IMG/VR virus record: IMGVR_UViG_3300036985_001509
Coordinates: 1-64,000 of that record
Source: a virus
Direction: 5' to 3' (one strand)
Length of the DNA stretch: 64,000 bases
Positions 46,739-56,141 of this stretch are shown here, one piece after another (the first letter of the stretch is position 1; every line of letters begins with the position of its first letter). A program made the translations under genes and the position numbers. The notes under the pieces are model-generated. The model was not told the DNA's origin. It saw only the letters and a program-made list of their open reading frames with translations, and did not search any database.

Positions 46739-48292
46739 TTAGAACTGCGGGATTTCTTCAATCAACACTGTACGAGACAGGTCTTCGATGAATACATCAC
46801 AACGGTCCTTCATCCAGATTTCATATCCTGGGAATTTGTTCGCAGAGCTCATACCCTGAGACTTAGCAAAGCCTAAGTGATGGCGAGTTCCATCGATATA
46901 TCCCCAAGTCATAGAAGGTGCACCCTTCATACGAACTTCACGGATGTTATTAACCATAGAACCATCAGACATCGGAGATACGTCAAACACCATGAATACA
47001 GGGGTAGACTTCTTGTTCTGTCCGAATTCCAGGTTAGATTGAGGCAGGTCAAGTTCTTTCAGGTGAATCAGTTCAACACGACCAGTCTCACGAGTTACCA
47101 TTGCATCGAATGCAAAGTTGTAAGTGATGTGTTGTCCTTCGCCTTGCAGGTAACGGTTTCCGCTATCAGCCATGAAGGTCAGACCGCTGTTCAAAGCGTC
47201 AGTCTTCAAAGCTTGTTGGAACACGTCAAAACCTGCTTCGTTTGTATACATTTTGACACGACGGTCTTTAACATCCACACGACGGTAGAACAGGTCACCA
47301 AACACAGCACGGATCAAGTTCGCAGTGAACTCACCACGGTTGTACTGTACGAGGTTACCGTTGTTACGCATACGATGGTAAACACCAGCAGATGTACGCT
47401 TCAGTTCTTGCTTGCTACCGTTAGTCTTAACAGTACCAGGACGAGACCAAATCATACGCTTAACTTTCAACTCAAGCATAGACTTACGCATCCAGAACTC
47501 AATAAATGGCTCCCACTTAACATCATTACGAGTCAAGGGAAGTTGGTTACGACGCTGAGGTGCATATACAAGGATATCCAAAGGACGTCCTGCAGAGTCA
47601 CGCATCATTTTGTCATCAGCCCACTCAGTGATCTTGTGCTCGAAACCATATGCAGAACCCAAAGATTCAAACATAGTGATTTGCTCACCCAAACGGGGAA
47701 GACCAAGCAGATCCTGATCGAATTCACCGATTGCAGCATCTACCAGCTCAAGCTCAATACCCACTTGCAAGAATGTAGAACTTACAAAATCTACAGTGGG
47801 GTTGTCAGTCACAAGTGTGAAACTGTACAAGAATCCCATGTTCCAAGGAATAGGGTCCTTGATAACATAGAAGCGAGGACCATACTGACGGCTACCAACA
47901 GAAACGATTGCGTTCTTAGAGAACTCGTTTGTGTCAAGCACCAATTGGAACTCTTGACCATCGATACCAGGCTTGCTCAACTCGAGAGTGGAGTTAGGTA
48001 CGTCGATAATTTTAGGGAATTTGTAGGGAACAGCTACTTGCCATTTCCAAGCATCGCTATTATTATCAATGTAATAAGGCGTGCTTTTGTTGATCATGTC
48101 GAGGAAGTCATTGCTATACAGAGAGCTCTGCGTGTAGAGACTGATGATCTTCTTGTCGTAATCAGCAGGCTCGGTTGAGTGAAAGCTCTCCAGGTGGTTA
48201 GCGTCAGTTAGCTTACCTACAGCACGCTTGTCCATAGAAGCGACACGAGCATACGTGAAGCCAGTTAGACCTGGGATTGTTTGAATTGCCAT
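46739..48292 (-). CDS. Major capsid protein (HK97 fold, crAss-like)
   Basis: A 517-residue protein, close to the usual length for Crassvirales capsid proteins (about 490-520). The sequence is even in composition with regularly spaced aromatic and charged residues. The stretch LFYRRVDVKDRRVKMYTNEAGF and the neighbourhood (portal and scaffold candidate upstream, two conserved head genes downstream) fit the family. It has no signal peptide, Cys cluster or repeat. Codon choice looks more GC-ending than in neighbours, consistent with high expression. The protein assembles the icosahedral shell. A strong hairpin and a tRNA-like fold follow. The minus-strand leader is A-rich and lacks a strong Shine-Dalgarno site, normal for Bacteroidota. 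Confidence 0.85.
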   Translation of the reverse strand: MAIQTIPGLTGFTYARVASMDKRAVGKLTDANHLESFHSTEPADYDKKIISLYTQSSLYSNDFLDMINKSTPYYIDNNSDAWKWQVAVPYKFPKIIDVPNSTLELSKPGIDGQEFQLVLDTNEFSKNAIVSVGSRQYGPRFYVIKDPIPWNMGFLYSFTLVTDNPTVDFVSSTFLQVGIELELVDAAIGEFDQDLLGLPRLGEQITMFESLGSAYGFEHKITEWADDKMMRDSAGRPLDILVYAPQRRNQLPLTRNDVKWEPFIEFWMRKSMLELKVKRMIWSRPGTVKTNGSKQELKRTSAGVYHRMRNNGNLVQYNRGEFTANLIRAVFGDLFYRRVDVKDRRVKMYTNEAGFDVFQQALKTDALNSGLTFMADSGNRYLQGEGQHITYNFAFDAMVTRETGRVELIHLKELDLPQSNLEFGQNKKSTPVFMVFDVSPMSDGSMVNNIREVRMKGAPSMTWGYIDGTRHHLGFAKSQGMSSANKFPGYEIWMKDRCDVFIEDLSRTVLIEEIPQF

Positions 48293-48320
48293 TTTTTATC
48301 CTTTTGTGTTTAAGAAAAAA

Positions 48321-49607
48321 TTATAAAAACCATGAATTTTGTTTAGAAGGCTGAGAGCCATTGCTAGTTGACGACTTAGCTTTAGTCACTTGCCTAGCCA
48401 CTTCCCCAAACAGCTCGTTAGATTTCTTTGTAACGCCTGTCTTTTGGATGGTAGATAGAGTGGGATCTTTTTCCAAGATCTTCAGTAGCAATGCAACCTT
48501 TACTTTAGTTGCATGGTTTTCAGGTCTTTTCAACTCTAAGATGGTACGGTCGAAATCTGTGAGAGTTTCTCCTGATGCTGTTTTGTACTTATCTACCAGC
48601 AGGAAGTCTTGTAGTTCGTTTGCCAACTTAGGGTTGAGGGGGATTCCGTCAAACTCCTTGGATTTCAGTTTATCCTGAAGGACTTGCTGAACGTTATTAA
48701 TATACTGATTCTTTACAGCTTGTTTCTGTTGTAGCTCCACCTCAGCCTTTTGCTCCATTTGGGCAAGTTTCTGGGCTTCCTTTTTAACAAGCACTTTGTG
48801 GTGCTTTGTTGCTACGCTTTCCAGATCGCCATAGTTTTTGAGTCTTTCAACCTCTGTGTTGATGTCTTCAGTCTCAAATCCTTGATCAGCTAGAGCTTGC
48901 TTAATCACTGACACTTGATTATTCTCTTGTGACAGATCCATATCAGCGAAGCTCACTACGTTATTATATGTACCAAAGTATTCCTTTGGATTAACACCTT
49001 TTACGAATATAGCCTCGAACGCTTGTTGATAATCTTCACCAAATTGACCAATGAAGTTATTTACTACCTCAATTGCTCCCTTTTTCTTTTCTTCTTGGAA
49101 ACGTGCCAGGAATTCTTCAGGGGTGGAGATGTTAATCTCTTCTTCCTCATCATCCTGTGAAAACACTCCAAGTTTGAGAAGATCGCGGGACAGAGCTGTG
49201 AATTGACTCAATTCATCTTCTCCCTCTTCAGCAGGTTCTTCAGAAGCTTGCTCTGCAGGTTTAGCTTCAGCAGCAGGAGCTTTCTTCTTAACTGGTTGAG
49301 GATCAGCATCTTCTGCATCTTCCTCAGTTCCACTATTGTCTCCTAAGAAACTAGAAATAAGTTCTTGACCTGAAAGATCTTTACCATCTTCTTTAGGAAC
49401 AACCTCTTTACCCTTTGGAACATCTGGTGTTTTAGGGGCTTCAGGAGGAGTGGCCTCTTTTACAATCTCCTGAAGTTGATCAGGACTGCTTGTAGAGGTT
49501 TCGGGAGACAAAAGATCACTAAGAAGTTCTGCACTACCAGGACCCATCTCCATAGTGTTCTCAATACTAAAGTTGCCAAAGGATGGCGTCTCAAGGTTCT
49601 CAGCCAT
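48321..49607 (-). CDS. Scaffold-like protein between portal and capsid genes
   Basis: A 428-residue, very acidic protein. Residues 1-150 are low complexity, rich in Glu, Pro, Ser and Ala. Residues about 240-330 are a Gln/Lys/Glu coiled coil (KHHKVLVKKEAQKLAQMEQKAEV). The C-terminus is Ser/Lys-rich. Acidic, helical, disordered proteins in this place are typical assembly scaffolds, consumed or cleaved as the capsid matures. The family was not recognised by motif, so the role is inferred from context. It is the first gene after a 129-bp gap containing a GCTATATTAT element, perhaps a promoter for the head genes. Confidence 0.55.
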   Translation of the reverse strand: MAENLETPSFGNFSIENTMEMGPGSAELLSDLLSPETSTSSPDQLQEIVKEATPPEAPKTPDVPKGKEVVPKEDGKDLSGQELISSFLGDNSGTEEDAEDADPQPVKKKAPAAEAKPAEQASEEPAEEGEDELSQFTALSRDLLKLGVFSQDDEEEEINISTPEEFLARFQEEKKKGAIEVVNNFIGQFGEDYQQAFEAIFVKGVNPKEYFGTYNNVVSFADMDLSQENNQVSVIKQALADQGFETEDINTEVERLKNYGDLESVATKHHKVLVKKEAQKLAQMEQKAEVELQQKQAVKNQYINNVQQVLQDKLKSKEFDGIPLNPKLANELQDFLLVDKYKTASGETLTDFDRTILELKRPENHATKVKVALLLKILEKDPTLSTIQKTGVTKKSNELFGEVARQVTKAKSSTSNGSQPSKQNSWFL

Positions 49608-49701
49608 ATGTAGTTGTTTTTGAATGGTTTATAAGAAGTAAAAATATACAAAGGTCATTGAATCACAAAGAGTTAGAGGGCTATATTGGCTGTTTTCGTA
49701 G

Positions 49702-49711
49702 ATAATATAGC
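49702..49711 (-). promoter_or_regulatory. GCTATATTAT element upstream of the scaffold gene
   Basis: The minus strand reads GCTATATTAT 95-104 nt before the scaffold-like gene's ATG, in the only sizeable gap (49608-49736) between the portal cluster and the head genes. Identical to elements at 1299-1308 and 56893-56902. Promoter candidate only. Confidence 0.3.
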
Positions 49712-49736
49712 ATTAATGTTTTTTACTCTAACCAAA

Positions 49737-49991
49737 TCACTTTAACTCCACCCACCTGAAACCCATTTTCCATAGGAATCTGGCTGTCAAGGAGGACTCT
49801 TTGCGGATCTTTGTTTCGCTCCAGTCAGGGTGTTTTAGGTGGAAGTGTTCATGCAGGGCGATAAGTAGATACCTGTATCCAGTCAATCTTATATCTATTT
49901 CTATCTTATTCTTTTCATCCCAGGCAAGTCCATGGGCTTTTTCTCTACCTAACTTACGATGCTCAACCTTGTGGGGATTCTTGATTTCCAT
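49737..49991 (-). CDS. Small HEXXH metallopeptidase-like protein
   Basis: An 84-residue protein if it starts at MEIKNPHKVEHRK (49991). An ATG 15 nt further upstream (50006) would add MNLII. The motif HEHFH sits in ALHEHFHLKHPDWSE, a zincin HEXXH core followed by a conserved-looking tail (SLTARFLWKMGFRWVE). The protein is only large enough for a minimal metallopeptidase fold. It ends the portal cluster and overlaps the upstream 80-residue gene by 29 bp. The target is unknown. Maturation of scaffold or capsid would be attractive but is inference. Confidence 0.6.
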   Translation of the reverse strand: MEIKNPHKVEHRKLGREKAHGLAWDEKNKIEIDIRLTGYRYLLIALHEHFHLKHPDWSETKIRKESSLTARFLWKMGFRWVELK

Positions 49992-50205
49992 AATGATTAG
50001 ATTCAAATATCTCTTTAAGAGCGGTGTAAGTAATTAGTAATGACATCCTCTTTATCTTGTCTACCATCTCAGCTTCTTCCTCAGATAGCAAAACTGTGTC
50101 CAGGTCCTCAATCACACCAACAGCCTGGATGCAGGCTGTGATGTCTTCATGAGGCGTGGGGTCAAATGGGAAAATTTCGTCAGTGATGATTTCGTCTTTA
50201 TCCAT
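49963..50205 (-). CDS. Small acidic protein after portal
   Basis: An 80-residue, Asp/Glu-rich protein. Residues 42-70 may form a helix (SEEEAEMVDKIKRMSLLITYTALKEIF type). It shares TAATG overlap with the portal stop (1 bp), so it is probably translated by re-initiation. No family was recognised. Confidence 0.5.
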   Translation of the reverse strand: MDKDEIITDEIFPFDPTPHEDITACIQAVGVIEDLDTVLLSEEEAEMVDKIKRMSLLITYTALKEIFESNHYGNQESPQG

Positions 50206-52799
50206 TATTCTTTCTTAGGTTTTTTAGCTCTACCTTTTGCGTTCTCTTTAGCTATGGCCAAGTCATTTCTCTGGTTCTCACGATCTACCTTAAGTTTCTC
50301 TCTTTCAAGAGATATCTTCTCAGCGGCCAGTCTGTTCTTGGTGCTAATGTCTGCCATCTTCATCTGATAGTCCTTAGCCGTTCTGTCTTGCTCTGCACTT
50401 ATCTTACTGATTTCCAACACATCAGGAACTCCTGACTCATCTACATCAGAGAGTCCCATGCCCATAGACTTGGCTTCAGCAGCAATCAGTGCCACCTCTT
50501 TCTTGTTTATGCGGTCAAGCTCGTTCTGGTAGTTTTCATTAGCAATATCCTGCTCCTTCTGCATCTGAGCCTGTTGCATTTGAGCTTGAGCAATTTGACT
50601 CTGCTGTTCAACCTGCTGCTGTTGCATGTCAAGTTTCTGCTGCTCCATTTTCTGCTGTCTGTCACGCAAGTCTTTAAACACCTTCTTCATTTCTCTCATA
50701 GACTTGGTGCTGTACAGCTCAATTACGTCATACAGAGATCCACCATTCTGCATCAAAGGTTGTGCCAGCTGACGAAGCTCATTGAACATCTGTGTATCCT
50801 CAGGACGATTTGTCAAGAATACCTTCAGGTCACGGAACTTAAGATCAGAACCGTTCACTGATACAAAAGCGCTCTCACCCTCGCTAGTGATATAGCTGAG
50901 AGTGGACTGGGGCTTCTTGCTTTCTACATACAGGGCAGCATCAATGATGGCCTGGTAGAGTTGACCCATAACATACTCATGGGCTATGAACAGGGGCTCT
51001 GTTTGAGAATAAGATTGTTGTACGGCTGTGTTTACACCTGTAGCAGATTCGCTAGATGTAATAGATCCCATACGTTGTCTACTCATCCCCACGAGTTCCC
51101 AACATTCGCTCTTTAACTGTTGGGCTAGGGTATAACGAGATTGGATTTCCTGTGTACGTGTAAGGTCAATATCTCTAAACTGGTTGAATGAGCTTGGGCT
51201 CTTCAGGTTTTCAGGGCTGTCGTCAATAAAGACAACACCTCTGTTTCTTGCTTCTAATTCCCAAATGTCAAGAGCATCCTGAGCATCACCATCCTTAGGA
51301 ACAGGAATATGTCTGATGGATGTTAAATACACCTTACCCACTTCCTTCTCCAGCAGCTTATAGAGCTGGTTCATACATACATTATACAACACCTGGAAAG
51401 GCTTCATTAAATCCACCAGAGACTTAGCTTCTGTGTTCTTCACCTCAAAGGTGATACCAATAAGAGGGCAGTAGTTGAGGAGCTTGAAAGGTTTAACGTG
51501 GTAGATATCTGGACCAATCTTGGTGCCCTGATACCACTGGTTAATCCAGCCCCATTCCAAACTTTGCTGTGTAGGAATGGTGCCGCTCTTGTAGTTTTCA
51601 TCTACCAGAACTGACTGTTCGTTACCCATCTCGTCTACATAGATGAGTTTACCAATCTTCTTCTTGCTCAACCAGTAACCTCTAACAACAACATACTTAT
51701 ATCCAAAGGATGATACGTTGGAGGTGAGTCCCAAGAAATCCTTGAGACCATCATTGTTCTCCTTCATTTCACTCTCGATAATCATACGGGTTTGAAGGAC
51801 CAGTGGATCAAATGTATCATAGGTAACTGAGTCAATACCAGGAACAGCGTTGGGGTTACCCAGATTTGATTCACGGACGTTAATTAGTCCATAGTCTTGC
51901 AGAGAACTTCTTAGATGGTCTATTTCTTCTTTAGTAAGATCAGGAATGCTTTCAATGATCTCTGAAAGCTCCATAACTTGAACAGTACCTGCAGCATACG
52001 CACCTTGAGCTCGCCCTGTAGGGTCAGAGATATATTTTCTATCAGGCGTTGTAAGGAACCATGTGTTTTTCGGGTTAGCCACCTCGATATTGAATCCCAG
52101 CTTAGAATTGTCCTCATAGATGTGATAGAATTCTCTTCCAGAAATAAGCATGTCTCTAAACGCGTCCTCACTTTTCTCCTTCAGGTTGAACTCAGCCTTC
52201 TGGCAAGTGAGCACATGATTGGCCCATTTCTCAGCTACAGAAGTGTAGCTATCTAGGACATCCTGTACTTCCTCCATTGTCATCTGTTGAACTTCCTCTT
52301 CAGAAAGCTCCTCACCATTCATAGCAGCGTTTGCCAATATCTGCTGTCTAGCTCTACCCAGAACATATTGTTGAAGTATATCTGTCTTAAACTCCAGCTC
52401 TTCAGACTTACTATCATCATCAAACGCCTTCACCCTGAATGTATCAGGGCGTTTACTAATCTCACCCACCAGCTCGTTTACAGGAGTGGTGATGATGGAA
52501 TACATCTTAACATACGCAGGCAATTGTAGATCGGCTGTAAGCACATCTGTAAAACTTCTCACCTGAGGCTCCTGATAGAAATCTTCCATCCTCAGGATGC
52601 CTTTCATTAGGTCGTAGTTTTTGACAAATGTATCTCGGTTCTTTACATACTCAGCATAAGCCTTGTTTGCAAAGTAGTCCATAGTGTTCTTAATCCAGCT
52701 CTCATCTTGCTTCTCCTTATCAGTCTTGAACTGATCAGGGAAGATGTTAAGATAGGCATACCTAATGGTAGCATCTTTCGTATATCTAATAATTGCCAT
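50205..52799 (-). CDS. Portal protein
   Basis: An 864-residue protein directly after TerL with TAATG overlap at 52799, the usual crAss-like order. The N-terminal 120 residues and central crown region contain the scattered aromatic/charged pattern of portal proteins. About residues 560-620 hold LTRTQEIQSRYTLAQQLKSE, then SRQRMGSITSSESATG, as in phage portals. The C-terminus (about 700-860) is Gln/Met/Lys/Glu coiled coil, forming the barrel. Twelve copies would form the dodecameric DNA channel. It has no catalytic motif. Confidence 0.8.
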   Translation of the reverse strand: MAIIRYTKDATIRYAYLNIFPDQFKTDKEKQDESWIKNTMDYFANKAYAEYVKNRDTFVKNYDLMKGILRMEDFYQEPQVRSFTDVLTADLQLPAYVKMYSIITTPVNELVGEISKRPDTFRVKAFDDDSKSEELEFKTDILQQYVLGRARQQILANAAMNGEELSEEEVQQMTMEEVQDVLDSYTSVAEKWANHVLTCQKAEFNLKEKSEDAFRDMLISGREFYHIYEDNSKLGFNIEVANPKNTWFLTTPDRKYISDPTGRAQGAYAAGTVQVMELSEIIESIPDLTKEEIDHLRSSLQDYGLINVRESNLGNPNAVPGIDSVTYDTFDPLVLQTRMIIESEMKENNDGLKDFLGLTSNVSSFGYKYVVVRGYWLSKKKIGKLIYVDEMGNEQSVLVDENYKSGTIPTQQSLEWGWINQWYQGTKIGPDIYHVKPFKLLNYCPLIGITFEVKNTEAKSLVDLMKPFQVLYNVCMNQLYKLLEKEVGKVYLTSIRHIPVPKDGDAQDALDIWELEARNRGVVFIDDSPENLKSPSSFNQFRDIDLTRTQEIQSRYTLAQQLKSECWELVGMSRQRMGSITSSESATGVNTAVQQSYSQTEPLFIAHEYVMGQLYQAIIDAALYVESKKPQSTLSYITSEGESAFVSVNGSDLKFRDLKVFLTNRPEDTQMFNELRQLAQPLMQNGGSLYDVIELYSTKSMREMKKVFKDLRDRQQKMEQQKLDMQQQQVEQQSQIAQAQMQQAQMQKEQDIANENYQNELDRINKKEVALIAAEAKSMGMGLSDVDESGVPDVLEISKISAEQDRTAKDYQMKMADISTKNRLAAEKISLEREKLKVDRENQRNDLAIAKENAKGRAKKPKKE

Positions 52800-54823
52800 T
52801 ATGTAAACAATTTACTTTTTTTCCTTGGGAATAGTCCTCTTGATTCTGTAAATAGCTGGTTTTTCTTGTTTGGTCTAAAGAATGCTTTTAGTCTGTCATC
52901 TCCTGAACCTCCCACCTTTCCAAGTATTGGGTCCATTTTAAGAGCCTGAGCTATTGCTAACTCTGCTGCTACAATACGGTCAAAGTTACCTTGATCGTTA
53001 TACTGAATAATCTCTTCCAGTAGAACAGGATCAAATATCTTTGACACACCCAGTACCTCTTTAATGATATCACCATCCTCGTTCTTTTCCTGATATACAA
53101 CAGCCTCCATATACTTCTTGAGACAGTTGTGCAGATAGTCTCTTATCTTATCTGCTGAGCGGTGCACCCCATACTCACGTTTAACGGTGGTACCAGGCAC
53201 CACTTCCTTCAACCATTCAGGTTGCTTCTCGAGGTAGTGTGCATCTCCTTTAGCTTTCATGTATTCTATGAAGGAGATGTCATCATTTTCACAGAGCGTA
53301 CGTGCATTATAATACTTAATGAGAAGACGAGCTTGTTCTTCCCAGGTTTCTTTCTTCTCAGGCCTTGCACAATACGAAGCTACGAACATATCCTGGTACT
53401 TCTCACCAGTTATGTCGTGCATTCTCTTATAAATATATACAGACCCTAAGGATGTAGAATAGGCAGCTTGCCCCTGTCTGTAAGGGTCAACTCCTGCTAC
53501 ATAGAGTCCGTACGGAGGGTTTTCCAGAGGAAACTCATATATCACTACAGGAGCATCCTTCAGATCCGTATTCTTTAGGGGGAAGTTAGTGATGGGTTGT
53601 TTATCTGTAAACTCATGACTAATCTTCTCTCCATCATGGAACAGAATAACAGGTGTGCCTGTACGTTCCTGATTAATAAGCCTAGCTTTCTGTCGCTTGG
53701 CTCCCTCAATATCAAATATGTTTGTGTCCTCGTTCAGGAAGATATCATCCACTTCCATGGGATAGTACATCTTCTCTTTTAGGTAGGCCACTCTATCTCC
53801 AGCCTTCTTAAGGCGTTCTAGATTACCTTCTGTAATTTGTTTAGCTTTCTCCTCATTACTCACCAACATCTTAACGTCATGACTATCGCTTCCTTCAGGC
53901 TCTCCCAGAAATGCACCCAGCGTGCTCTCTTCCTTAGCCTCCATTCGATACTTATACGAAATAAACAAGCCATGAATACGTTTCTCATCCTTTTCATTGT
54001 TGTAGGTTAAGAAGTTGAAATTATCTACATCAAACATCAGGGACTTGGCGTCCATGAATCGCTTCATGTCACCACCAGTACCTGTAAGAATGGGAGAACA
54101 ACCCCATCCATAAGGGGTTGTGAAACCTGGTACAGCAGCCTGGAAACCTCTAAGGAAATTACCTTTACCAATCTCATCGATAATTAGTTTACGTGGTTTT
54201 GTACCAGCAATTGCTTCCTCATTGTTACCCTCGTCAAGGTTACGAATGAGTATCTGGGAGAACGGTATACGCTCTCCTGATTTGGTCTTAATACCTAGGG
54301 TGACTTGGTTTTTCCAGTTGTCCTCAACTCTCTGCCATCTCCATGCTTCAGGTAGGAAGTTCAGGCCCTTGTCCAGCTTATCTGTGATCAGCTTTATATC
54401 GGGGGCATTCAACCCAGCGATCACATTCTGGGAATTCTCATCAAATGTAGCGCCCCACCCTATGTAAGAAGCCTCTAAAACAGACTTAGCGAAACGTCGT
54501 ATACCTAGTATCACCAAGCCCTTTTTATCTTGTTGTGCTCTATCTATCTCATTGGTCACTATCCACTCATTGTCACGCAGGAGAGGATTGGCATATTTCT
54601 GGGAGATTCTCCCACGCTCATCTATCACATCCACCTCTGTGTGCCAAACATTTAGATGCCAGTAGAGAAACGGGTTGATATACACCCCGCCCATCATAGC
54701 ACCGTTTAAGCATATGTCTCTGTGGAAGTCAAAGAAAGGCTTAAACTCTGCAGACTCACGGTCAGGCAGACGCCCCTGGTTGATAAACCAGTCTTTGTAA
54801 TCTATGCTTTGTATGTTGATCAT
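52799..54823 (-). CDS. terL: Terminase large subunit
   Basis: A 674-residue protein. The ATPase half contains a Walker-A-like GIRRFAKS (107-114), Walker B LIIDE (213-217) and the coupling motif PILTGTGG (244-251). The nuclease half contains GVDPY (D446), CEND (E512) and NFDRIVAAE (D615), the acidic triad of the RNase-H-like fold. The enzyme cuts concatemeric DNA and drives it into the procapsid through the portal. It starts by 1-bp overlap with the upstream 111-residue gene. Confidence 0.9.
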   Translation of the reverse strand: MINIQSIDYKDWFINQGRLPDRESAEFKPFFDFHRDICLNGAMMGGVYINPFLYWHLNVWHTEVDVIDERGRISQKYANPLLRDNEWIVTNEIDRAQQDKKGLVILGIRRFAKSVLEASYIGWGATFDENSQNVIAGLNAPDIKLITDKLDKGLNFLPEAWRWQRVEDNWKNQVTLGIKTKSGERIPFSQILIRNLDEGNNEEAIAGTKPRKLIIDEIGKGNFLRGFQAAVPGFTTPYGWGCSPILTGTGGDMKRFMDAKSLMFDVDNFNFLTYNNEKDEKRIHGLFISYKYRMEAKEESTLGAFLGEPEGSDSHDVKMLVSNEEKAKQITEGNLERLKKAGDRVAYLKEKMYYPMEVDDIFLNEDTNIFDIEGAKRQKARLINQERTGTPVILFHDGEKISHEFTDKQPITNFPLKNTDLKDAPVVIYEFPLENPPYGLYVAGVDPYRQGQAAYSTSLGSVYIYKRMHDITGEKYQDMFVASYCARPEKKETWEEQARLLIKYYNARTLCENDDISFIEYMKAKGDAHYLEKQPEWLKEVVPGTTVKREYGVHRSADKIRDYLHNCLKKYMEAVVYQEKNEDGDIIKEVLGVSKIFDPVLLEEIIQYNDQGNFDRIVAAELAIAQALKMDPILGKVGGSGDDRLKAFFRPNKKNQLFTESRGLFPRKKSKLFT

Positions 54824-55158
54824 TATCTTCTGCTCCTGAGGAAGTCTTCAGCCATAGAGCTTAACTCTCCATTACCTCTCACTTCCACCTTAGCTTCTTC
54901 TTTCTCACGCAGTTTCTCTACAACCTCCAGAAGAGCCAAGTAATTTTTCATTGTTTCTTGGATGAACTTACCCTGGGCCTCAATAGAGGCAATTACCATG
55001 GGAAGCATACCTCCTTTGGCTGTAGGTTTCCACTCAATCCTGTCCTTCAGTTCATGAAGAGGATTGGCATCAACATATGCTTTCCAGCTTTTGAGCTGTT
55101 CTTCAGCCCAGTCAAGCTCAGCATTTATGTATGTAGTTTTTTTAATAGTCTTCGCCAT
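54823..55158 (-). CDS. Possible small terminase subunit
   Basis: A 111-residue protein ending in a TAATG overlap with TerL. The sequence is helical and charged, with Glu/Lys heptads at 70-95 and a C-terminal SSMAEDFLRSRR. Many TerS proteins are short, helical and placed just before TerL, so this is the best local candidate. However, no DNA-binding helix-turn-helix is obvious. Confidence 0.35.
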   Translation of the reverse strand: MAKTIKKTTYINAELDWAEEQLKSWKAYVDANPLHELKDRIEWKPTAKGGMLPMVIASIEAQGKFIQETMKNYLALLEVVEKLREKEEAKVEVRGNGELSSMAEDFLRSRR

Positions 55159-55423
55159 CTTGCTCTTTTAAAATGTCATCCAGATTCATGCCATCCTTAA
55201 TAATCTGGTCAAGTTCGTTCTCATCTGTATGAGGAACGTCTAGCTCCAGTTCAGATTTATACTTCTCTAGAGCAAAAAGAATCTCTTTGTCAGTCAGTCC
55301 CCACACATCCCCATACCCATCAAGGGCTGTGGCTATGTGCCTACCCATATTATAGTTGGGATAGGCAGCATGTAGTTGTTGGAGAACAATCAGTACCTGA
55401 CTGTAATGGCTAGACTTTCTCAT
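55142..55423 (-). CDS. Conserved small protein of crAss-like late cluster
   Basis: A 93-residue protein. The stretch YPNYNMGRHIATALDGYGDVWGLTDKEILFALEKY (given as its parts NMGRHIATAL, YGDVWG and DKEILFALEKY) is strikingly conserved in my memory of large Bacteroidota phages. The C-terminus is acidic. It overlaps the next gene by 17 bp. Function is unknown. Confidence 0.55.
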   Translation of the reverse strand: MRKSSHYSQVLIVLQQLHAAYPNYNMGRHIATALDGYGDVWGLTDKEILFALEKYKSELELDVPHTDENELDQIIKDGMNLDDILKEQDGEDY

Positions 55424-55427
55424 CAGT

Positions 55428-55610
55428 TTATTTTACTATCAAGCCAACACTTGTGGCAGATAGCTTTTCTAATCCTGGAGAAACTACATCCTTGATTAGC
55501 TTAGCTATTTGCTCATTAGCTAACGTTTTTACTTCTTCTGAAATTCCTGGGGTTGCTACCAAAGCTCCGAGCTTCTCAATAACAATCCATGCTTCTACTA
55601 TTGGGTTCAT
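55428..55610 (-). CDS. Very small helical protein
   Basis: A 60-residue protein with Ala/Val/Leu/Glu/Lys composition, predicted fully helical (EAWIVIEKLGALVAT; EVKTLANEQIAKLI). It overlaps the previous gene by 4 bp (ATGA). Not recognised. Confidence 0.5.
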   Translation of the reverse strand: MNPIVEAWIVIEKLGALVATPGISEEVKTLANEQIAKLIKDVVSPGLEKLSATSVGLIVK

Positions 55611-55855
55611 ATTAATTGGTTTAAATCGTCGTCATTAAGTTCTTTAGAGGGGTCTATCTCTATCTCTACATCAAAATTTTCTTCCTCTTTATTGTAATAC
55701 TCTTCCTTGATGGCAATTCCTATATTGTCCTGGAAGTCGTTTGCTATGCCTATAATATCTACAAAGTCAGCACCCTTGTTCCAGGCATCTGTCAGCACAT
55801 CAATGAGCACCTTTACAGGTATCTTTCTAAGGGTAACTTCTTGTCTATTTTCCAT
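55607..55855 (-). CDS. Small acidic protein
   Basis: An 82-residue protein. Its second half is Glu/Asp-rich (EEYYNKEEENFDVEIEIDP). The first half contains VTLRKIPVKVLIDVLTDAW, probably a strand-helix element. It overlaps both neighbours by a few bases within the tightly packed late leader cluster. Not recognised. Confidence 0.5.
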   Translation of the reverse strand: MENRQEVTLRKIPVKVLIDVLTDAWNKGADFVDIIGIANDFQDNIGIAIKEEYYNKEEENFDVEIEIDPSKELNDDDLNQLI

Positions 55856-56141
55856 GGCTTTTCATTTCTTCTTCCTGATCTGGCGTAACCAAAGCCACCC
55901 ATTTGTTTAAAGGGCAGCTGCACGAGAGACATTTGGTTTTGGCAGACAGGGTACATCCACAATGTGTGCAATGTGCGTCTGGCCTGATGGTTTTATAATT
56001 TTTACGATTTGCCGAGTGGTATTCACAACCCTCACAAATAGTAAGTCTTTCTTTACTCGTATCCTTTATCGTCTTCTTCAGCTCTTTGGGAGGCAGGAGG
56101 TTGTTCCTCCACCCCTCGTAAATTTGAGACATTAGATTCAT
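55845..56141 (-). CDS. Zinc-ribbon protein
   Basis: A 98-residue protein. Cysteines at 36, 39, 58, 61, 63, 71, 74 and 76 form CEGC, CTHCGC and CLSCSC groups able to hold one or two zinc ions. The start IYEGWRNNLLPP followed by a helix and SKERLTICEGC is a pattern I recall from diverse phage proteins of unknown function. The ATG lies 89 nt inside the previous gene (different frame), so either the two genes overlap or the HU-like protein ends in a non-conserved tail. Confidence 0.6.
   Translation of the reverse strand: MNLMSQIYEGWRNNLLPPKELKKTIKDTSKERLTICEGCEYHSANRKNYKTIRPDAHCTHCGCTLSAKTKCLSCSCPLNKWVALVTPDQEEEMKSHGK

Noticed and set aside
46877-48178. A 433-codon open frame antisense to the major capsid gene
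   Set aside because: It is His/Thr/Ser-rich in the manner of a shadow frame. The capsid frame has coherent protein composition and syntenic support. A long antisense frame is expected where the sense gene avoids certain codons.
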